46,787 bases of DNA from Candidatus Faeciplasma pullistercoris (GTDB lineage Bacteria; Bacillota; Clostridia; Oscillospirales; Ruminococcaceae), in contig DVLL01000014.1 in NCBI GenBank assembly GCA_018715525.1, forward strand, positions 1-46,787. Reading direction: 5' to 3'. This document shows positions 6,919-14,870 of this stretch, in pieces. Both the position numbers and the translations under genes were made by a program. A model generated the notes under the pieces. It did not search any database, was not told the origin of the DNA, and was given only the letters and a program-made list of their open reading frames with translations. The number at the start of each line of letters is the position of its first letter. Position 1 is the stretch's first letter.

Positions 6919-8836
6919 ATGTTATCTATATACGAGAGTGTCCACCTCCATGCAGGTAGACGGGTACAGCTTGGATGCCCAGAGAGACAAGCTGCGGAAG
7001 TATGCGGCATACGAGGATATGATTGTTGCCGGGGAGTATTCTGACGAAGGATTTTCTGGAAAGAACATCCAAGGGCGGCAGGACTTCCAACGGATGCTGA
7101 ACGACATCTAGGACTGCAAAGACGGCGTTTCCTATGTGCTGGTCTTTAAGCTCTCCCGATTTGGCAGAAATGCGGCAGATGTTCTGAACTCCTTGCAGCT
7201 TATGCAGGATTTCGGTGTCAATCTGATCTGCGTGGAAGATGGCATTGACAGTTCCAAGGATGCCGGAAAGCTGATGATCTCCGTGCTGTCTGCGGTGGCA
7301 GAGATTGAGCGAGAGAATATCCGCACCCAGACAATGGCAGGACGGGAGCAAAAGGCTCGTGAAGGCAAGTGGAACGGCGGTTTCGCCCCGTATGGCTATA
7401 AACTGGAAAATGGCGATCTTGTCATTGCCGAGGATGAAGTGGAAGTAATTCGTGTCATTTATGACCGCTACATTCACACCAATGAGGGCGTCGCCGGAGT
7501 TGCAAAATATCTGAACCGTAATGGCTTTATCAAGAAGCTGCGGCAGAACAACACCATTCCCGGATTTTCAAGGAACTTCGTGCAGGACGTATTGGACAAT
7601 CCTGTCTACATGGGTAAGATTGCCTATGGCAGACGCAGAACGGAAAAGAAGCAAGGTACAAGAAATGAGATGCACGTAGTTGAGCAGTCGGAGTTCCCGA
7701 TTTATGAGGGGCAGCACGAAGCCATCATTTCCGAAGAAGATTGGTATCTGGCACAAGAAAAGCGCAAGATCAATTCCTTTAAGCGGGAAAAGGTCAACAA
7801 TCCAGACCATGCACACATCCTGTCCGGTATCCTGAAATGCCCATGCTGCGGAAAGAGTATGTACGGCAACATTGCCAAGGCTCACAGCAAGGACAAGAAA
7901 ACGAGATATTATTACTACTGCAAGAATACGGTAACACCGACTGGGCATGAGTGCAGTTTCCGCTTGAACATCGAACAGACGGAAATCAATAAGTTTGTGG
8001 CGAAGATCATTTCCGCTATGGTCAACAATCCCCGATTTGTAGAAGCGATTCAGGCGAAAATCGGCTCGGCTGTTGATACAGAGGATATGGAAAAGCAGAT
8101 TGCCGTCCTACAAGGGCAGCTAAAGCAAGCCTTTGGCACGAAAAGCCGTTTGGAGCGTCAGATGGATACCTTGGACATCAACGATGCCCACTATGACAGA
8201 AAGATTTTGGACTTGCAGCGTCGCTATGATGAGCAGTATGATACGATAGAGGAAATCGAAGTTCAGATTGCCGAACTGCAAGGGCAGATACGCAGCATCC
8301 AGCAGGAGAAAATTTCTGGCGATAACATTTACAGGCTTTTACTGGCATTTGATGAAGTCTATCATTCCGCAACGGAAGCGGAACAGAAAGAGTTTATGAA
8401 AGCCTTTATCGAGCGAATTGAGATGTTCCCGGAAAAGAGGAAAGACGGTAGCTGGATAAGGAAGATTGTTTTCAACTTCCCTGTGCCTGTTGATGGCGAG
8501 GAAGTGAAAGAACTTCCCTTGGAAACTGAAACAACCGTCGAGACGGTGGTCCTCTTGTCACGGGAAACAAATCCACTGACGGTTGAGGTTAGAATGGAAG
8601 TGGAAACCGGCGAGGTCAAGGAGCATCCGACCTATAAACGCATTCAGGAGTATGTGCAGGAAAAGTACGGCTTCAAAGTCCATACGGCATATATTGCAGA
8701 GGTCAAGCGTATGGTCGGGCTGGATGTGGGACAGAATTATAATCTATCCAAGAAGGAAAATGCGAAAGTGCCAAAGTGCCCGCCGGAGAAGGAAGCGGCG
8801 ATTATGGAAACGCTAAAGTTCTTTGGGATGATTTAA
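6890..8836 (+). pseudogene. large serine recombinase interrupted by an amber codon
   Basis: A single 648-codon frame encodes a complete large serine recombinase except for a TAG at 7109-7111 (codon 74, after LNDI). Before it are the catalytic serine motif YTRVSTSMQ (Ser18) and SLDAQRDKL. After it come the rest of the resolvase fold (FKLSRFGRNAADVL, IERENIR), the recombinase domain (GFAPYGYKL), a zinc ribbon (CPCCGKSM, then YYYCKN) and a coiled coil, and a C-terminal module ending CPPEKEAAIMETLKFFGMI. GTG at 6890 overlaps the ribosome site GGGAGG, so translation may start instead at the CTG at 6899. One base change (CAG or GAG to TAG) would explain the stop. Unless it is read through, the catalytic serine and the DNA-binding part are separated and the element should be locked in place. 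Confidence 0.85.
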
Positions 8837-8859
8837 TAAAACGAAAGAACGAGGTTAAA

Positions 8860-9390
8860 ATGACTTTTTTGGAGACAGAGCGGCTAATTCTCCGCAATGT
8901 AAAATCAGAGGATGCAACAATCATTCATGACTACCGAAACAACGAAGTCTGCGCAAAATATCAGCGTGGTCAGACAAAAGATTTCGACGGCATTGTTGAC
9001 TTAGTTGAACAAAGGAAAAGCGATATAGTTGGCGTGGATGCGTCGTTTATGGTTGCTGTAGCATTAAAAGATACAGATGAGATGGTTGGAGAAGTCGTTG
9101 TCATGCCGGAGGACGGGACGATCTCCCTTGGCTATACTTTCTCCTACCGCCATCACCGAAAGGGCTATGCTTACGAAAGTCTGTCTGCCCTCATTAGCAT
9201 GCTCCATGAACGTTACCCGGGGTGGGACTTTATCAGCTTTACAGAGCCAGAGAATGTACCGAGTATAAATCTGCTAATGAAACTGGGGTACAACAATATG
9301 GGCTTTATCCCTCATATGGAGTCCCTGGTTTTTGGAAAGTGGACTAGCCCTGCAACAGAAAAAGAAATCGCTGATGTAATTGAAAAATAA
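8860..9390 (+). CDS. GNAT acetyltransferase (RimJ/RimL-like)
   Basis: A 176-residue protein beginning MTFLETERLILRNV, the typical start of RimJ/RimL-type N-acetyltransferases. Later landmarks are MVGEVVV (strand beta 4), FSYRHHRKGYAYESL (acetyl-CoA pyrophosphate loop in an R/H-x-x-G-x-A form) and ENVPSINLLMKLGYNNMGF near the C-terminus. It begins 23 nt after the recombinase stop, so it may be cargo at the element's end or the first gene past it. The substrate (a protein N-terminus or a small amine) cannot be read from the sequence. Confidence 0.85.
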   Translation: MTFLETERLILRNVKSEDATIIHDYRNNEVCAKYQRGQTKDFDGIVDLVEQRKSDIVGVDASFMVAVALKDTDEMVGEVVVMPEDGTISLGYTFSYRHHRKGYAYESLSALISMLHERYPGWDFISFTEPENVPSINLLMKLGYNNMGFIPHMESLVFGKWTSPATEKEIADVIEK

Positions 9391-9483
9391 GAATGTTTTT
9401 CTGAAAGTAAGTTTTATAGTCAAGGGTATTATCATCACTTCGATGATTGAATACAAATCTATTATAGAAAGGGTGGTTTAAAT

Positions 9484-9522
9484 ATGAAGATGAATCATGT
9501 ATGGAGGGTTCATGCTTTCTAA
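9484..9522 (+). CDS. leader peptide upstream of the second acetyltransferase
   Basis: A 12-codon ORF, MKMNHVWRVHAF, ends at TAA 9520-9522. A purine-rich GGGTGG lies 7 nt before its ATG. Its 3' half forms the left arm of a hairpin, GGAGGGTT (9503-9510) with AACCCTCC (9521-9528), and that right arm can alternatively pair with the TGGAGG ribosome site (9541-9546) of the gene at 9553. This is the arrangement of translational attenuators that respond to ribosome stalling. No known leader matches from memory. Confidence 0.45.
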   Translation: MKMNHVWRVHAF

Positions 9523-9528
9523 CCCTCC
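9503..9528 (+). promoter_or_regulatory. attenuator-like hairpin
   Basis: Eight base pairs, GGAGGGTT with AACCCTCC, around a 10-nt loop. The left arm lies inside the leader ORF and the right arm starts at its stop codon. The right arm's CCTCC is also complementary to the downstream GGAGG at 9542-9546, so two mutually exclusive folds exist. Confidence 0.5.
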
Positions 9529-9552
9529 GAATAATTATTTTGGAGGATTAAA

Positions 9553-9996
9553 ATGGAAAATCAAATTACCATCAGCAAGGCAAATCTAAAAGAAAACTGG
9601 CAGGAACTTATACGGCTGGAAAACAAATTTCTGATGGAGATTGGCGAACAGGCGTTAACAGAAGAAAAGCAAGCACGACTCTACCAAGCCGTCCGAGATG
9701 GAAAAATTACATTTTTCCTTGCTAATTGTGGAGATAGGGCGGCTGGAATGTGCAGCGTTGTTAAGCACTTCTCTACCTTTGCCTGTACGGACACAGGCGT
9801 ATTTGAGGACTTTTATGTGGAGCCTGTGTTCCGCAAAAAAGGCATAGCAAGGATGCTTGCCCAAGCCGCTCAGAGTTGGAGCTGTGAACAGGGACTTGCA
9901 AGCTTGACAGTCTGCTGTGCTCCCTGTGACGAAAAAATGTACCGGTCACTCGGCTTTGATGCTCCGCTTGGTAAAACATATGCGAAGATAATCTAA
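9553..9996 (+). CDS. GNAT acetyltransferase
   Basis: A 147-residue protein with GGAGG 6 nt before the ATG. The core acetyl-CoA site is DFYVEPVFRKKGIARMLAQ (about residues 88-106), followed by LTVCCAP and EKMYRSLGF, a complete single-domain GNAT fold. Four cysteines lie between residues about 77 and 123, some near the presumed cofactor site. It follows a 160-nt leader with a small ORF and a switchable hairpin, an arrangement often seen for inducible drug-modifying enzymes. The substrate is unknown; drug or amine acetylation is inference from the leader only. Confidence 0.83.
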   Translation: MENQITISKANLKENWQELIRLENKFLMEIGEQALTEEKQARLYQAVRDGKITFFLANCGDRAAGMCSVVKHFSTFACTDTGVFEDFYVEPVFRKKGIARMLAQAAQSWSCEQGLASLTVCCAPCDEKMYRSLGFDAPLGKTYAKII

Positions 9997-10006
9997 TTGC
10001 ACCGGC

Positions 10007-10081
10007 TTCAGGTCAGGCGGATTTTGTAAGGTAACAAGCGAAACCAAGACTTGCTCAGAGGGTAAAATCCGCCTGCCTGAG
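10007..10081. repeat. long near-perfect hairpin
   Basis: CAGGCGGATTTT (10014-10025) pairs perfectly with AAAATCCGCCTG (10064-10075). Past one bulged T the stem continues for six more pairs (one G-U), giving about 18 bp. It starts just after the acetyltransferase stop. No T-run follows, so a simple terminator is unlikely. It may be an attenuator for the gene at 10203 or a remnant inverted repeat of a mobile unit. Confidence 0.5.
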
Positions 10082-10202
10082 AAACAAAGAGAGGTTATAT
10101 ATCGTCTCCCGTCACTCAGCGGCGAAAAGGGTGTGTAAAAGGCTGGCAACACCTATATTGTGGTGTAATCAGAATATAAATATCTATTTTAGAAGGTGAA
10201 AA

Positions 10203-10874
10203 ATGAAAACGGTTACGATATGCGGAAGCATGAAATTTCAAAAGGAAATGCAGAAGATAGCCTTTGACCTTGAAGCCGGACATAATATGAGTGTTCTGCA
10301 ATGCGTATACAATATTGACAATGCGGATATTTCAGAAATTCAACGAGAAGCACTTTCAAAAGCGCATTACCGTAAAATCGAGATTTCAGACGCCGTTTAC
10401 GTTGTGGATATTGGAGGCTACATTGGTAAGTCTGTTTCAGAGGAAATCCAATTTGCAAAAATGAGAGGAAAAGAAATTATCCTGCATTCAGAGTATATAC
10501 TTTTAAGCAAAGAACCGGCAGAGCATCAAATGAATCTTTATTCCGAGCCTTTTGAAATGATAAAAAGCGGCAGGAAGACAATAGAGCTCCGCCTTTGGGA
10601 TGAGAAGCGGCAGAAAATCAGAATTGGCGATATAATTGTTTTTACCAACATCGCTGGTGGTGAAAAACTGCAAGCGGCGGTTGTAAATTTGCACCGCTTT
10701 AGCAGCTTTGAGGAACTGTATAGGTCTTTGCCGCTTTTGAAGTGCGGATATACTGAGGATAATATTGGCATGGCAAATGCTTTAGATATGGAAAAATACT
10801 ACTCCACAGATAAGCAGAAAAAGTACGGTGTTGTTGGAATTGAACTCTCATCACCTAAGCAAATTAAAGATTAA
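10203..10874 (+). CDS. nucleoside deoxyribosyltransferase-like domain fused to an ASCH domain
   Basis: A 223-residue protein of two parts. Residues 1-97 start KTVTICGSMKF, a Rossmann-like first strand, and continue to SDAVYVVDIGGYIGKSVSEE then IQFAKMRGK. The last part matches the G-x-S-x-x-E-I-x-F/A helix that carries the catalytic glutamate of nucleoside 2-deoxyribosyltransferases, which would be Glu81. Residues 108-215 form an ASCH domain: EPFEMIKSGRKTIELRLWD, then KIRIGDIIVFTN, then YSTDKQKKYGVVGIEL. ASCH domains bind or hydrolyse modified RNA or nucleosides. The fusion suggests one protein that recognises a nucleotide or modified nucleoside and removes or exchanges its base. A clear ribosome site (AGAAGGTG) precedes the ATG. 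It lies between mobile genes and tRNA-His, in accessory sequence. Confidence 0.7.
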   Translation: MKTVTICGSMKFQKEMQKIAFDLEAGHNMSVLQCVYNIDNADISEIQREALSKAHYRKIEISDAVYVVDIGGYIGKSVSEEIQFAKMRGKEIILHSEYILLSKEPAEHQMNLYSEPFEMIKSGRKTIELRLWDEKRQKIRIGDIIVFTNIAGGEKLQAAVVNLHRFSSFEELYRSLPLLKCGYTEDNIGMANALDMEKYYSTDKQKKYGVVGIELSSPKQIKD

Positions 10875-11243
10875 ACGCAGCGCTCTTATATAATGTATAA
10901 AATTCACAAAAGTACACCTTAGCGCAACATTCGTTGCCCCGGTGTTATTGTGCTGTGCTAGTGGCTGTAAAGAACTTACGATTTCCGCCAAAGTAAAATC
11001 AAAATTAAAGCATATATAGCGGATGAGTAGCAGCTCCGTGAGCGCTCTGACTTTCACAAAAAAGTGGGAGCAAGCGACATAAACTTGCTCCGACAATTGT
11101 CGGTTGTTCATAACTGATTTAATAATAAGGACACACTTAGACACCTTAGCGCACTTGTCTTGCATGCTCTGCTCTTTTTTCATTGTCTGTCGCTCATCAT
11201 TGTAACACCTACAATTTTGAGATTAAAAAAATTTAAATAACTA
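10875..11243. repeat. non-coding region with a direct repeat, hairpin and palindrome
   Basis: This 369-nt stretch has no convincing gene. It holds two copies of ACACCTTAGCGCA in the same direction (10913-10925 and 11141-11153, 228 nt apart). Between them are a hairpin, GGAGCAAG (11067-11074) with CTTGCTCC (11084-11091), and the adjoining 14-nt palindrome CCGACAATTGTCGG (11090-11103). The contents suggest a decayed or regulatory region at the edge of accessory DNA. Confidence 0.5.
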
Positions 11244-11272
11244 TTGATTTTTTATTTTTGACGTGCTATAAT
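11244..11272 (+). promoter_or_regulatory. promoter of tRNA-His
   Basis: TTGATT (11244-11249), a 17-nt spacer and TATAAT (11267-11272), 49 nt before the tRNA. Confidence 0.75.
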
Positions 11273-11321
11273 ACTACTTGCGTTCTCGGTTGGACATGTT
11301 TAACGAGAGCTCGTGACATAT

Positions 11322-11399
11322 GGTGGGTATAGCGTAGTTGGTTAACGCGTCAGATTGTGGTTCTGAAGATCGTCGGTTCGAATCCGACTACCCACCCCA
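11322..11399 (+). tRNA. tRNA-His (GTG anticodon)
   Basis: A full cloverleaf: acceptor GTGGGTA/TACCCAC, the extra 5' G pairing with C73 that is diagnostic of tRNA-His, D arm, anticodon stem TCAGA/TCTGA around TTGTGGT with anticodon GTG at 11357-11359, and T arm with GGTTCGAATCC. The CCA end is encoded (11397-11399). Confidence 0.97.
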
Positions 11400-11406
11400 C
11401 AGTTTT

Positions 11407-11430
11407 CCGGCGTTTGTGCGCCGGTTTTTT
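11407..11430 (+). terminator. rho-independent terminator of tRNA-His
   Basis: CCGGCG (11407-11412) pairs with CGCCGG (11419-11424), followed by six T. Confidence 0.92.
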
Positions 11431-11502
11431 ATGCCAATTTTTCATATCCACATCCAAAAGATTTTAAGATCCGAAAAAAATATTATTTTTGCATCTTGAT
11501 TA

Positions 11503-11532
11503 TTGACTGAACGCTCTTGAATGAGATATAAT
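11503..11532 (+). promoter_or_regulatory. promoter of the Cthe_2159-family gene
   Basis: TTGACT (11503-11508), an 18-nt spacer and TATAAT (11527-11532), 41 nt before the ATG. Confidence 0.7.
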
Positions 11533-11573
11533 CGAAACAGTAGAGATTTTCAAGGAAGAATGGTGATTTTTAC

Positions 11574-13403
11574 ATGTCTACGAAAAGCCGCAGAAAATCA
11601 AGGTCAACGGCGACGAAGCCGCTTATGATTATTATTTTGCTTGCGATTGTCGTTATTGCAGCGATGTTTTTAATATTCAGTTCCGGAGATAAAACACCGA
11701 CAGGTAACATTCCCTCCGACGGTAGCGGGCTTGTCCAGCTCACTGACGGCTCTACCTATAAGAAGCTTTTGAACGAATCCTCGCTTCCTGACGCTACTAT
11801 GCCTGTGCAAACCTCTAATGAAGCCGGAAATACGGTTATATCGCTCAGCGGAAGCACGGCGACAGTTGAAGGCTCGGGTGCGTCGTATGATGAAGATACA
11901 AGGACGCTTATGATAAACCGTGCTGGAGTATACCAGCTTTCCGGAAATCTTGATAATGGCAGGGTATTGGTGAATGCCTCGGGTGAGGATGTAGTTCTTA
12001 TTCTCAACGGCGTCAATATAAATAACTCTGACGGTCCTGCGCTCTATGTATTCCAAGCCAAGACTGTAACCCTGATTGCCAACGGCGATACGGAAAATAT
12101 TTTTACCGACGGCTCTGCGTATGATTTCAGCTTAGATTATTGCGACACGCTTAACTCCGAACCGAACGCCGCCGTATTTTCCAAGGCTGATATGATCATA
12201 AGGGGAACAGGAACGATAACGGTTAACGGAAAATACTCGGCTGGAATCATATGTAAGGACACCCTTAAGATAGTGAATACCAATGTAAAAGTAGACGCTG
12301 TAAACAACGGCATCAATGGCAAGGATTTTCTTGTTATTCAGAATTCAACGGTTACTGTAAACGCAGGTAACGATGGCCTTAGGTCTACAAAGGACGATGA
12401 TCCAACGCTCGGCTACGGTCAGTTTATCGACTCAAACATAACGGTTACTGCCGGCGGCGACGGGATACAGGTTGAGACGGGGCTGACAGTTGATAACTGC
12501 TCAATGAATATTGTCTGCGGCGGCGGATCATCAAACGATGCTGTTGACAGTCAAAAGGGTATCAAGTGCAATCAGGGCTATGTCAGCATATTAAGCGGCA
12601 ATATAATCATTGATTCTGCCGACGACTCGATAAACGCTGCCGGAAATGTGACTATTTCCGGAGGAGTGCTGAACCTCTCTACTTCTGACGATGCGGTTCA
12701 CTCTGACTTCTCCCTTAACATTACCGGCGGAACCACGGTTGTGACAAAGTGCAAGGAGGGTCTTGAGGGCATATCTGTTGACGTTTCGGGCGGAAATGTT
12801 TACATCAATTCCAAAAAGGACGGCATCAACGCAGCCGGAGGTTCCGACAGCGAGGGCTTTGACGGCACTGCCGCAAGCGTTCCGTCCGGCGAGCCGGTAT
12901 TTATAAGGGTGTCTGGAGGGTATGTATACATTACGTCTGACGGCGACGGCATAGACTCAAATGGAGACGTTATTCTTTCCGGTGGCACGCTAATAATGTA
13001 CGCTGCTCCTTCTGCGGAATACGGCTTGATAGATCACGCGGGAACCTTTACTCTTGACGGCGGAACCCTGCTTGCCCTTGGTTCGAGCAAAAACGCGCCA
13101 ATCTCTGACGGCTTCACCCAGAACTGCATCGCGGCTGACTTTACAGGCGGCGTAGCTGCCGACGATGTCATAGGTATATCATCGGCGAGCGCAAGCTATG
13201 TTTTCAAGAACGCTAAGCAGGTGAGCTACATGATTTTCTCCTCTCCGATAATCCAGACAGGCGCTGAGTGTACAGTATCATATGGAGGAAAGAACTCAAG
13301 CGTGGATAACATAGACGGAGTTTACACAAATCCGAAATACTCAGGAGGCGAGACTCTTACTCAGGGTGTAAGCGGAGCGCTGACCTTCTTTACAATCCAG
13401 TAA
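11574..13403 (+). CDS. Cthe_2159-family carbohydrate-binding surface protein
   Basis: A 609-residue exported protein. A basic N-terminus is followed by a hydrophobic segment (residues about 17-35, PLMIIILLAIVVIAAMFLIF) that acts as signal or anchor. The rest is a right-handed beta-helix-like repeat array with recurrent units such as GDDSINA, SDGDGIDSNGDVILSGGTL and KKDGINAAGGS. Such Asp/Gly/Asn-rich turns are typical of Cthe_2159 (DUF4353) proteins, the founding member of which binds cellulose and pectin-type polysaccharides and calcium. It is transcribed alone, with its own promoter and terminator. Polysaccharide binding at the cell surface is the likely role; no catalytic site is visible. 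Confidence 0.85.
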   Translation: MSTKSRRKSRSTATKPLMIIILLAIVVIAAMFLIFSSGDKTPTGNIPSDGSGLVQLTDGSTYKKLLNESSLPDATMPVQTSNEAGNTVISLSGSTATVEGSGASYDEDTRTLMINRAGVYQLSGNLDNGRVLVNASGEDVVLILNGVNINNSDGPALYVFQAKTVTLIANGDTENIFTDGSAYDFSLDYCDTLNSEPNAAVFSKADMIIRGTGTITVNGKYSAGIICKDTLKIVNTNVKVDAVNNGINGKDFLVIQNSTVTVNAGNDGLRSTKDDDPTLGYGQFIDSNITVTAGGDGIQVETGLTVDNCSMNIVCGGGSSNDAVDSQKGIKCNQGYVSILSGNIIIDSADDSINAAGNVTISGGVLNLSTSDDAVHSDFSLNITGGTTVVTKCKEGLEGISVDVSGGNVYINSKKDGINAAGGSDSEGFDGTAASVPSGEPVFIRVSGGYVYITSDGDGIDSNGDVILSGGTLIMYAAPSAEYGLIDHAGTFTLDGGTLLALGSSKNAPISDGFTQNCIAADFTGGVAADDVIGISSASASYVFKNAKQVSYMIFSSPIIQTGAECTVSYGGKNSSVDNIDGVYTNPKYSGGETLTQGVSGALTFFTIQ

Positions 13404-13412
13404 CTTAATATC

Positions 13413-13449
13413 GGGCATATCGCAGCTGAGCCGTGGTGTGCCCATTTTT
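13413..13449 (+). terminator. probable terminator
   Basis: GGGCA (13413-13417) pairs with TGCCC (13439-13443), followed by ATTTTT. The stem is short and the loop long, so it is moderate only. Confidence 0.5.
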
Positions 13450-13469
13450 CTTTGCTGACTGTCTAAAAA

Positions 13470-13498
13470 TTGACAATGATAATGAACTGTGATATAAT
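13470..13498 (+). promoter_or_regulatory. consensus promoter of trpS
   Basis: TTGACA (13470-13475), 17-nt spacer and TATAAT (13493-13498), both full consensus. A leader of about 140 nt separates it from the trpS start. Confidence 0.85.
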
Positions 13499-13642
13499 AC
13501 AAAAGTATAGCTGTTGTACTTCATTTTAAGTAGTTTTTTCCTTGTCACTTTTGTGGCACCGGAAAATATGGCTAACTAAATCATTTTGCTTGCGCGCGAT
13601 ATAACGCAAAAGTGATAATAATATTTAATGGGAGACTTATAT

Positions 13643-14653
13643 ATGCCTGAGAATACGGAAAAGAAAAAGGTAATATTCAGCGGAATACAGCCTACTGGCG
13701 TTTTCACGCTGGGAAACTATATAGGCGCTATCAGAAACTGGGGACCGCTTCAGGATGAATACGACTGCATTTACTCGATAGTTGACATGCATGCTCTGAC
13801 AGTGAAGCGCGATCCTGTCAAGTTCAGACAGCAGACCCTTGAGGCGTACGCTCTCATTTTGGCGTGCGGCATAGATCCTGTTAAGTCGATAGCGTTCATA
13901 CAAAGCCATAATCCAAGCCACGCGCAGCTGAACTGGATCCTTGCGTGCGCGACACAGTTCGGAGAGCTTTCACGTATGACTCAGTTCAAGGACAAGTCCA
14001 AAAAGCATCCTGACGATGTAAACGCGGGACTGTTTACCTATCCCGTGCTCATGGCCGCCGATATACTTACCTATAACGCCGATTTGGTTCCGATAGGAGC
14101 AGACCAGAAGCAGCATCTTGAGCTCACAAGAAACATTGCGGTCAGGTTTAATCAGCGCTTCGGGGATACATTCGTCATTCCCGAGCCTTATATACCGAGC
14201 TTTGGCGCGAGTGTTAAGAGCCTTCAGGACCCCACCAAGAAGATGTCAAAATCCGATGAGAACCCGAACGCCTGCGTTTATATACTCGATGACAAGGACA
14301 CCATCATAAGAAAGTTCAAGCGTGCAATAACTGACAGCGATTCAGAGGTCAGGTATGCAGAGGGCAAGGACGGAATAAACAACCTTATTACTATTTATTC
14401 CTGCGTTACCGGAAAGAATACTCAGGAGATAGAGAGCGAATTCAGCGGCAAGGGATACGGTGACTTTAAGCTTGCAGTCGGCGAGGCTGTAGCTGATCAT
14501 CTTGAGCCTGTGAGAACAAGATTTGCCGAGCTTATGAACGACAAGGCGTACCTCAAGGAGTGCTACACAGACGGCGCGCAAAGAGCGTTCAAGATATCGA
14601 ACAAGATAGTTACAAAGGCCTACCGCAAGGTCGGCTTTGTCGACTACAGGTAG
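13643..14653 (+). CDS. trpS: tryptophanyl-tRNA synthetase
   Basis: A 336-residue class I synthetase. The ATG at 13643 is chosen over the in-frame ATG at 13628 because GGGAGA lies 8 nt before it. The sequence has the HIGH-equivalent TLGNYIGAI (after FSGIQPTGVF), the KMSKS loop KKMSKSDENPN, and GADQKQHLELTRNIA at the adenylate site. Length and motifs match bacterial TrpRS throughout. It attaches tryptophan to tRNA-Trp in the cytoplasm. The long leader carries no complete T-box. Confidence 0.97.
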   Translation: MPENTEKKKVIFSGIQPTGVFTLGNYIGAIRNWGPLQDEYDCIYSIVDMHALTVKRDPVKFRQQTLEAYALILACGIDPVKSIAFIQSHNPSHAQLNWILACATQFGELSRMTQFKDKSKKHPDDVNAGLFTYPVLMAADILTYNADLVPIGADQKQHLELTRNIAVRFNQRFGDTFVIPEPYIPSFGASVKSLQDPTKKMSKSDENPNACVYILDDKDTIIRKFKRAITDSDSEVRYAEGKDGINNLITIYSCVTGKNTQEIESEFSGKGYGDFKLAVGEAVADHLEPVRTRFAELMNDKAYLKECYTDGAQRAFKISNKIVTKAYRKVGFVDYR

Positions 14654-14682
14654 CCCCGCGGCATCACCGGGAGGAAGCAGCG

Positions 14683-14844
14683 ATGAACAAGGGAGGAGCG
14701 GCTGCGGCTGCGGGGATAACGATGGGCACCTGCCTTGCCATGATAATATCGTTTTCCTGCAACCACTCGATTTTATGGGCTATTATACATGGCTGCCTGA
14801 GCTGGGTGTACGTTATTTACCGTCTGATTGTCGGCGGATATTGA
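14683..14844 (+). CDS. small membrane protein
   Basis: A 53-residue protein, MNKGGAAAAAGITMGTCLAM at the start and ending VYVIYRLIVGGY, with GAGGAAG before the ATG. Two hydrophobic helices are separated by CNHSILWAIIHGC. It sits 29 nt after trpS and 26 nt before ychF, probably one operon. Similar small proteins occur in Ruminococcaceae as far as I recall; no function is known. Confidence 0.7.
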   Translation: MNKGGAAAAAGITMGTCLAMIISFSCNHSILWAIIHGCLSWVYVIYRLIVGGY

Positions 14845-14870
14845 TAGATTGAATTTTTGGAGATGAAGTT

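Noticed and set aside
7109-7111. Pyrrolysine or other programmed amber decoding
   Set aside because: No downstream insertion element is visible, the residue is not a known pyrrolysine site, and no pyl genes are in the window. A point mutation is simpler.
10851-11183. A 110-codon minus-strand ORF between the ASCH gene and tRNA-His
   Set aside because: It runs antisense through the end of the ASCH gene, the direct repeats and the hairpin. It resembles no protein I recognise and has no ribosome site.
13540-13580. GTGGCACCGGAAAA in the trpS leader, reminiscent of the T-box antiterminator motif
   Set aside because: The leader is only about 140 nt, has no specifier stem or antiterminator/terminator pair, and the match to the T-box core stops at GTGGCACCG.
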